Assembly (NCBI GenBank): GCA_036245525.1
Contig: BTPG01000007.1
Coordinates: 161,627,452 to 161,691,451 of the forward strand
Direction: 5' to 3'
Length of the DNA: 64,000 nt
Origin: Semisulcospira habei
Taxonomy: Eukaryota > Mollusca > Gastropoda > Semisulcospiridae
This document shows, one piece after another, positions 57,161 through 64,000 of this stretch. Both the position numbers and the translations under genes were made by a program. Position 1 is the stretch's first letter, and every line of letters starts with the position of its first letter. The notes beneath the pieces are model-generated. The model was given only the letters and a program-made list of their open reading frames with translations, searched no databases and was not told the origin of the DNA.

Positions 57161-58700
57161 GAAGTACTGTGACAGGTGCAGGTCAGCAGTGCCAAAGTGA
57201 GGATATTTGACTATAGGTCCATGAACACACTAGGCCTACCAACCGATCCCGTGAGATAATTGTGAAATACACCGTACAAGAAAAGAAGAACCATCCAATA
57301 GTAAAACACAACTTCCACAAATAAAAATTTTAAAAAATTTGGGTCAGGGATGACGGGGGGCCCGGGTCCCATTTGCCCCCCCCCCCCCCACCCCCCTGGA
57401 TCCGTCACTGTTACTGTGAATTAGTACAGGGCGCGCGGCGCGGGTTTACCGGGGAAAAAAGTACTACATCAATGTGACACGATCGCCTTTGCCGTCAATA
57501 ATATGTCAATCTTTGCCCTCGTAAATTGACTTCATGACGGAAAATGGATGATTGAACGTTGTGAATATACTGGCAGTCTTTGACGGGCCGTGGGCAACTA
57601 CAGTGCAAAACACACACACGCATGTACGCACGCACGCACGTACGAACATGTTCACAGGAACGTACACCCACGCACAAACGTCCCCGCACACAGCCACACA
57701 CACACATTCACACACCTGACCCAAACTGTGTTTATCCTGTTGATTCAAGTTGTTAGGGTGTTTGTGTTTTAATGTCTGGAATAATCATTTGAACACTCAT
57801 CATCACTTCAAGCTACTTTTCCCGCAGTAGATAGGAATTTTTTTTATTAATAGTTGTCAGCTGTCAATATCTCCTTAATAAATGTTCTCATGCTGCTCAA
57901 AAGAACTTACAATTTGCTAAAGGTCAAAGTACTTAGATGCATCGTGATTTCAAATACATAAAAATGCTTTAGAAATGACTTCTTTTCGTTCCCTAGGTCC
58001 CTAGACACAATGCCTACCCTGCCCAAGCTCTCCTAACATTCGTTATTATCGTTTAAATTACGTAAGTATGGATTCGTATTTTTTGTATTTTGACAAGATA
58101 CTCTCTCTTTTATGCATCCTTAAAATCAAGTGCGTGTTTGAAGGGTTACAAACAAACCACGGATTTGGAAGACAAGCCATTTTTGCACCTAACAGTCATG
58201 AGCTACTGAGATGATTTATTCCACTATTATTTGTTAATTTACATCGCCGTTTATTAAATATGCATACACGCCCATGCTGGCTTATGAATAAATGAATAAC
58301 CTCCGTGGTTGGCTTTTTCATAAAGAATGTAATAGCCAGTCAGTTTAGTCAGCGTAAGTCATCAGGGACACCAAAATAATGGGAAGTAACTCTGCACTTC
58401 CTTTGCAAGAATACATGCATGTACTCAAAATCTGCAGAGGTACTCACAGACCGGACACGTCAGGATGCCACTGTGTTACGCCAAACGAAGTACCGTCTTT
58501 TGTGAAGCACAAGAGACAGATTTTCCCTTCTCATGATTGTTTTTTACATAATGCATCATAACATTCCTATTAACTTTTTCGATTAATTTTTTTTAAATTA
58601 TTATTGCGTCACCGCATAACGTCATGTATTTTTGCAAAGAAAGTGTGGACTTCCTTTCTGCGAGCATGCTAATACACGTTGCAAGTTTAAATATATGATA
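57161..58700. other. Gene-free stretch
   Basis: A C-rich GGATCCGTCAC repeat end near 57345-57412, a CA-rich run at 57605-57712, and a block at 57988-58068 (CCCTAGGTCCCTAGACACAA, CAAGCTCTCCTAACATT) that recurs inverted at 61605-61685. No exon is supported. Confidence 0.4.
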
Positions 58701-58799
58701 GCAGACTAAAGCAGCATGATATATTTGGAATCAGCATTAATGGTCATCAATCAAGAAGTAACACGTGTTGATAAGAGAAAATAGTTAGTTACTACTGTA

Positions 58800-58990
58800 C
58801 GTACATTTTGTTTCTGAAGCCTGTGTTCACTGAACGACTAAAAGCCACAACTGTCCAAAGAACAAGGACACAAAGTCGTCTCAGCAAGAGGCATAGATCC
58901 TCATGTGCCCCCGCAGTCCCGGGGCCCATGAGGATCTATGTCTCTTAAACTTGGACCGTGTTCACCTTATCTCGGCATAGAAGAGGATAA
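58800..58990. mobile_element. Palindrome, family P2, second copy of 46210
   Basis: GATCCTCATGTGCCCCCGCA and complement, with one arm shortened at the centre (GTCCCGGGGCCC). Duplicated with the Kazal segment. Confidence 0.7.
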
Positions 58991-59112
58991 TAAGGTTTGA
59001 CGCCAAGCAGGCCGCTAAGTCCATCTCACGGCGATAATCCAAAGGAGGGCAACATTACATGTTTTATTTTGTCTGTTCTTTCTCAATCTTAACTTGTATT
59101 ATTTTGTTCTAG

Positions 59113-59903
59113 CCATCTCCAGTGGAACAGAGATGAAACGACAGGCCAGGAGCTTGTTGCGTGTACCATGGAATGGAACCCTATCTGTGGTTCTGACGGG
59201 AAAACCTACGGCAACCCATGCGGTTTCAATGCTGCGGTAGCCTGCGAGTAAGTATAAAGTCTATTTCAACATTACAAAGTGTTTACAATTCAGAAGTTAA
59301 AGATGTCGACATGATTCAGAAAATGTAAATGTGTTCGTTTACATTTTACATTTAAGTTGCAAATTTACGTTGTTAAATTATTGTCAATTACTATATTTAT
59401 TTTTAACTTTAATGAGTTTCATTTAAATTATTAACTTACCTTTCAATCACATTTAAAAACTAAATAAAATTAAGCTTGAAGTTAATTTCAAGGTTCAAAT
59501 TTAAATTCTGAATACAGGTAAGTGTGTGCTTCTGACTAAAATCACTGTTTGATTGTTTGTTTGTTTGTTTGTTTGTTTGTTTCCGTGACAGCTAAGGCTT
59601 GTTATCTCTGTTCGGAGTTCTGTTTACGATACTTTTTCCTTTCCGCTTTTTTTCAGCGCAAGCCATAACCCATTCAGCCCTGACGACCTACAGCAGGAGA
59701 TGGATCGACCATGATAATTCAAGGGTAGTGCCAGATTAGCTTGGCGCCTATCGGCGCCAAGCTAATCTGGCACTGCCCTTGAATTATCATGGTCGATCCA
59801 TCTCCTGCAACAGGTGCATAGTCGTTAGATCACGCCTCCAAATTTTGGAAAATACGTGCGCCGGGCTGAATGAGTTAAACTGCGACGCTGCGGTGAATGC
59901 TGA
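59113..59903 (+). pseudogene. Kazal pseudogene A', frameshifted and interrupted
   Basis: Exon 2 (59113-59247) is 135 nt against 142 in gene A. A 7-bp deletion just before the first Kazal Cys removes that Cys and shifts the frame, although both splice sites (TTGTTCTAG and GTAAGT) and the [15 protein letters not shown] block (in another frame) survive. Exon 3 starts at 59657 (TTTTTCAG), but after eight bases it is interrupted by a 214-bp TTAA palindrome (59665-59878). The rest, ACTGCGACGCTGCGGTG to TGA at 59901-59903, follows. Exon 1 and the promoter are absent because the duplication starts inside intron 1. It is unlikely to make a protein. Confidence 0.85.
59665..59878. mobile_element. TTAA palindrome P1 inserted in Kazal A' exon 3
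   Basis: It starts ATAACCCATTCAGCCC and ends GGGCTGAATGAGTTAA. Arms GATCGACCATGATAATTCAA and complement, loop TATC. The undisturbed site in gene A reads AACC-TTAA-ACTGCG (47167-47180), so the element duplicated TTAA on insertion; one copy has since mutated to ATAA. Confidence 0.9.
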
Positions 59904-60059
59904 TCAGGCAATGAAGGTTCCTTCCTTGCAGGCCTAGTAGGCTATGCCAGGGTTAGTTGGCTATTTGAAAGTCACCACACACCTATCCAAGCACGTAGGA
60001 AAAAAGACTCTTTGAAAACACTGGAAGCTAGTTTCTTACAACTGTGATTAGACTGTAGA

Positions 60060-60132
60060 CTGTGTGCTAGTCGGTAATTTTAGCCCTTACGGCTGGAAGC
60101 CGTAAGGGCCAAAATCACAGACCAGCACACAC
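60060..60132. mobile_element. Palindrome, family P3, second copy of 47358
   Basis: GTGTGCTAGTCGGTAATTTT, GCCCTTACGGC-TGGAA-GCCGTAAGGGC and complement. Confidence 0.75.
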
Positions 60133-60882
60133 GTTTATGTTCCAATGAACAACACATCACAATTTACAGAACGTATGGTTGTTGTTGTTTTTTTGGTTGT
60201 TGTGTCTTGCCAGATCTGTACGACAGAATAAAATAAACTGCTTGTGAAATACATGGATGTGTGTGTGTGTGTGCGTGCGTGCGTGTGTGTGTGATGTGTG
60301 TATGTTTGTGTGTATGTGTGTACTTGGTCGCATATACATTAATACTGTATCAGAATTAATATTCTTTGCGTACGCGCGAGCACGTGCGTACACACACCAA
60401 CAGGCAAGCAAGCACGCACACACACACACAAAACATTTATGCACGCACCCACACACGCACACGCACACGCACACACTCAAAACACGTATGCACGCACGCC
60501 CACGTGCGCACGCACACACACAAAGCACTTCCTCATTCTCGCAAGCACCTGCGTAGAAGAGAAAGCGCATAATAAAAATCAACACACTATGATATAAACC
60601 ATACTATTTTACTATTATAGTAAGAGAGTTATGTGTAGGCCTTTACAACAATGTCATAGAATTTAGCTCCACCATGATACGTCATGGGTATGCGTCCGAA
60701 GGCTCATCAAGCACTACCGATGGATATTTCGGCCGACTGAGACCAAAAAGCCCGCAATCAGCATTCACCACACCGCTGCAGCCTCAGATTAGGGCTGCAA
60801 AGAGAGACGACAAAAAACTAGCCATTTGTAATACATTGTACCTCATTCTAGCACGTACTCGCACACACGTGACCAGCACCAC

Positions 60883-60884
<2 letters not shown>

Positions 60885-60972
<88 letters not shown>
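60885..60972. repeat. (CA)n microsatellite
   Basis: About 43 CA units. A SINE-like tail (GATGGCCTTAGTCACTGGCT) follows. Confidence 0.95.
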
Positions 60973-60974
<2 letters not shown>

Positions 60975-61132
60975 TAAATGACTGCTGTGAGATGGCCTTA
61001 GTCACTGGCTCGGAGTTAAACCCAAATAACTAACTGAGACATGAACTTAACTTTATTTTCCAAGGATAAAAGTGTAGGTATATTCTTGTCCTTGCTACAA
61101 GCTACAGGGGGTGGGGTTGGGGGGATCCGCTC

Positions 61133-61771
<639 letters not shown>

Positions 61772-61828
61772 CTTCGCATGCATTGTGAAAAGAAGGGTAG
61801 AAGAGTGTTAGCTGAGGCAAGACGAAAT

Positions 61829-62870
61829 TCAGCAATCAAAGCCTGCCATGGAGCATATCGCTTTTACTTTTTCAGTGCGCCACGCACCAATAGCTGCGAC
61901 AGCGTCATATAGCGTAACACGGGGACACCTCTGCACGGCATTCTGGACAGTCATTGAGTGGAAGGTATGGTCCCACACGGTTACGGAGATTACACTCAAA
62001 TAAACAGGCAAACAAATAACTCAGGACTTCCTGAAGGCGAAATTTTCAGTTTTCAAAAAGGTATGCGTCACATTTCTGGTGACAGATCGACCATGATAGT
62101 TGAAGGTGGTGTCAGAATAGCTTGGCGCCTGTAGGCGCCAAGCTATTCTGACACCACCTTCAACTATCATGGTCGAGCCACATCCTGTAGGAACATGTCA
62201 GGGCTGTATGGTCTAAACAAGGCTTACTCGCACTCGGCTCGCTGCGCGTTAAACATGCATGGGTTTCCGTAGGTTGCGCCGTCAGACCCGCAGACAGGGT
62301 CATACTCCCTCGTACAGGGGGCAGAAGCTGTGCATTTGATTATCTGGCTGCTTGCCAGGGCTGCAATTACAGAAGAGAATATCAACCGTAATAATCCCTT
62401 CGCTGCTGGGACTGACATTGCAAACAAAACATACTACTCACAATAACTTAATGGCCACCGTGAAAATTGTTATGATTCAACTCTGTCAATTTATTAGTTG
62501 TTTTTCACTTGGAATTTTTGACAAGGCTGTAGAATGCGTCTACAATTTTGTCTAAAAATTTCAAGACAAAAAAAAAATTAAAAATTATGTTTACAGTCCT
62601 GTCCGAAATTTCAAAACAAAATCTTTAAATTTGACAGAGTTTTGCCACCAGTACTGTTCAGTAAAAGAACGATTCCTGAACTTGTTGGGGTCGTTCCTAC
62701 TCTGCTTGAATCAAACAGTGCAGGGACGATTCCCAAAACGGTTTTGGGTCGTTCCTTAAGTGTTTGAGTTATCGTTCCTTAAGTGTTTGAGTTAACGTTA
62801 ACGGGCGCATAATGGGATATACCAAGTACGTACCAGCAAGGGAGAGCAGAACCAAAGCGATCTTCAGCAT
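61829..62870 (-). CDS. Kazal gene D: secreted Kazal-type inhibitor, paralogue of C
   Basis: Exon 1 (62870-62834) encodes the same signal peptide as gene C ([12 protein letters not shown], donor GTACGT). Exon 2 (62360-62228) encodes [31 protein letters not shown] and MFNAQRAEC, one residue different from C (Ser for Asn), with donor GTAAGCC. The residue two after the second Cys is Arg, which points to trypsin-like targets by family rules. The candidate last exon ends [13 protein letters not shown] at 61829, again without a firm acceptor; its frame is open in both copies despite several substitutions. TATA box TATATAAG at 62951-62958. A P1 palindrome is in intron 2. Confidence 0.75.
62085..62195. 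mobile_element. Palindrome, family P1, in intron 2 of Kazal D
   Basis: GACCATGATAGTTGAAGGTG and complement around an intact GGCGCC-TGTA-GGCGCC. It is the better preserved copy of 29823-29935. Confidence 0.8.
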
Positions 62871-62950
62871 GGTGCAGAGAGTTTACAGCGACGTTCAGAA
62901 AGATTGCTTGAAACAGGACTTAGCTTGTTCGCCACAGCTCCCCAAACCGG

Positions 62951-62958
62951 CTTATATA
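62951..62958 (-). promoter_or_regulatory. TATA box of Kazal gene D
   Basis: TATATAAG, 81-88 bp before the start codon, conserved with gene C. Confidence 0.6.
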
Positions 62959-64000
62959 CAGACCAAAACCACTTAACTCATTGGGGGTAAACATCGTTGT
63001 TCCACGCTGCGGAGATAGCTCTCAATACATAATTACCAGGAGTAAACACGTGTCGCAGATGGTCAAGGATATTGCCGAATAAATAACAAGGGAATTCGAG
63101 TAGGTGGCCATTTTGATAGGCGGTTTCACACCAATCCAAAGCCTGTCACCAAACCGCTTCCATCTGCAAGAGCAGTAGATACTCAGGGGCCACTGTGATG
63201 TCAGTGGCTAATGAGAATATATGGCTCTTGCGTCAGGTAAAGGGGCGGGGGAGGGGGGGGGGGAGCGTTCTGGGTTGTGAGCGGCTGTTGTAGTTATTTT
63301 CACTTTATAAGAACTTGCTCAAGAGCGTATGCAGCTCCGCCCATATATCAATGTAGAATATTTATGATGGAGGCCTACGATGGACATATTTGGAATTTAC
63401 AAGTTGTTAGTACTTTGTTGTCCAATATGGGACATTCAGGCTTCCTTCCTTCGCTGTGGGCATGTTGGAACGGTGGAATATGCGTTATTAAATCTCGTCG
63501 CTGAGGTGGGGGAGGGCTGGCGGTTGGGGGGGGGGGGGGGACAGATTTGACTCCCCACCAAGTTAACTGAACATTAGCCCAACATAAATGGATCATGCAA
63601 TAAATCTTAAAAGTAACGGTTCACCAGCACTTTTATCAGCTCTCATATCTGGAAATCGGTTGTTCTTGTATCGCTTGTTGGCATTAAACCCAGACCATAA
63701 AGATGACTGCTACTTATCTTTTCCAGAAACCTTATCTTTCCTGATGGGAAGATGCAACTCTTGTTAGCATTGCTTTTGTGTATATTCGTCACATGTTTTA
63801 TTTGTTATTTGGAATTGCGTATATCTGGAGTTGTGTGTACTGTCATATTTTATTGTAATATTTTACATTGTGTGCTAGATTTACACATGGACTTGGCAGT
63901 GGGGGTTGGGCCACTTATACATTATTAAAAGCTTTTGTATCCAGATTACTGCAATGCATTTTACAGCACATATCAACAAGAAATGTGCATGTCTGTTTCC

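Larger units (their letters stand above)
58786..60860. repeat. Segmental duplication, copy 2 (Kazal A exons 2-3)
   Basis: It matches 46195-48140 in order and orientation. Differences include the 7-bp exon deletion, a shorter (GTTT)n and the P1 insertion in exon 3. Confidence 0.85.
61772..64000. repeat. Segmental duplication, copy 2 (Kazal D locus)
   Basis: It matches the gene C locus from 29519. At the upstream end, blocks appear in changed order: after 63480 comes the block homologous to 31943-32370, then at 63890 the block homologous to 31253-31370. It runs off the window. Confidence 0.8.

Overview
The window looks like nuclear DNA from a marine mollusc, most likely a gastropod. This is inferred from several observations. 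Genes are sparse, with small GT-AG exons and TATA promoters. There are several small secreted Kazal-type inhibitor genes. One Thr-rich membrane mucin ends in an RKK-CAPD-RPSS juxtamembrane segment that I associate with molluscan surface proteins. Repeats are very dense: tRNA-like SINEs, decayed LINEs, long CA, TA and GA microsatellites, and poly-G tracts. Nothing bacterial (operons, Shine-Dalgarno sites, CRISPR) is present.

Layout. 0-6 kb: a 160-bp tandem repeat, two TTAA-ended palindromes, and a mucin-like exon sandwiched between two direct copies of a 1-kb repeat rich in AGGTCA motifs. 6-15 kb: dispersed repeats, a LINE 3' fragment, a small inverted-repeat element, an LTR followed by a tRNA-Leu primer-binding site, and a SINE. 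15.8-24.8 kb: a split + strand gene with one canonical EF-hand loop. An almost complete APE-RT non-LTR retrotransposon (minus strand) sits in its intron. 25-29 kb: palindromes. 29.5-32.4 kb: Kazal gene C (minus). 33-43 kb: nested inverted repeats around a decayed Jockey-like LINE. 44.6-47.5 kb: Kazal gene A (+). 48.9-52.7 kb: an array of 375-bp units, three pointing left and about seven pointing right, framed by identical 13-bp direct repeats. 52.7-54.6 kb: a cluster of different TTAA palindromes, a Kazal relic and Kazal gene E (minus). 58.8-60.9 kb: a duplicate of the 3' part of gene A, now a pseudogene. 61.8-64 kb: a duplicate of the gene C locus (gene D).

How it fits together. The protein-coding content is mainly a Kazal family spread by segmental duplication. 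Each member has a short signal-peptide exon (phase 1 intron), an exon with most of the Kazal core ending after the fifth Cys (phase 2 intron), and a short last exon. Two mobile systems dominate the rest. The first is a large set of nearly perfect palindromes, 60-215 bp, with at least eight different interiors but a shared TTAACYCWTT-like end. A comparison of gene A with its duplicate shows one of them inserted exactly at a TTAA in a Kazal coding exon. The second is the 375-bp head-to-head element with 12-13 bp target-site duplications and a covarying stem-loop, present at two loci. These two are the strongest candidates for something undescribed. All exon calls are by eye and lack transcript support.
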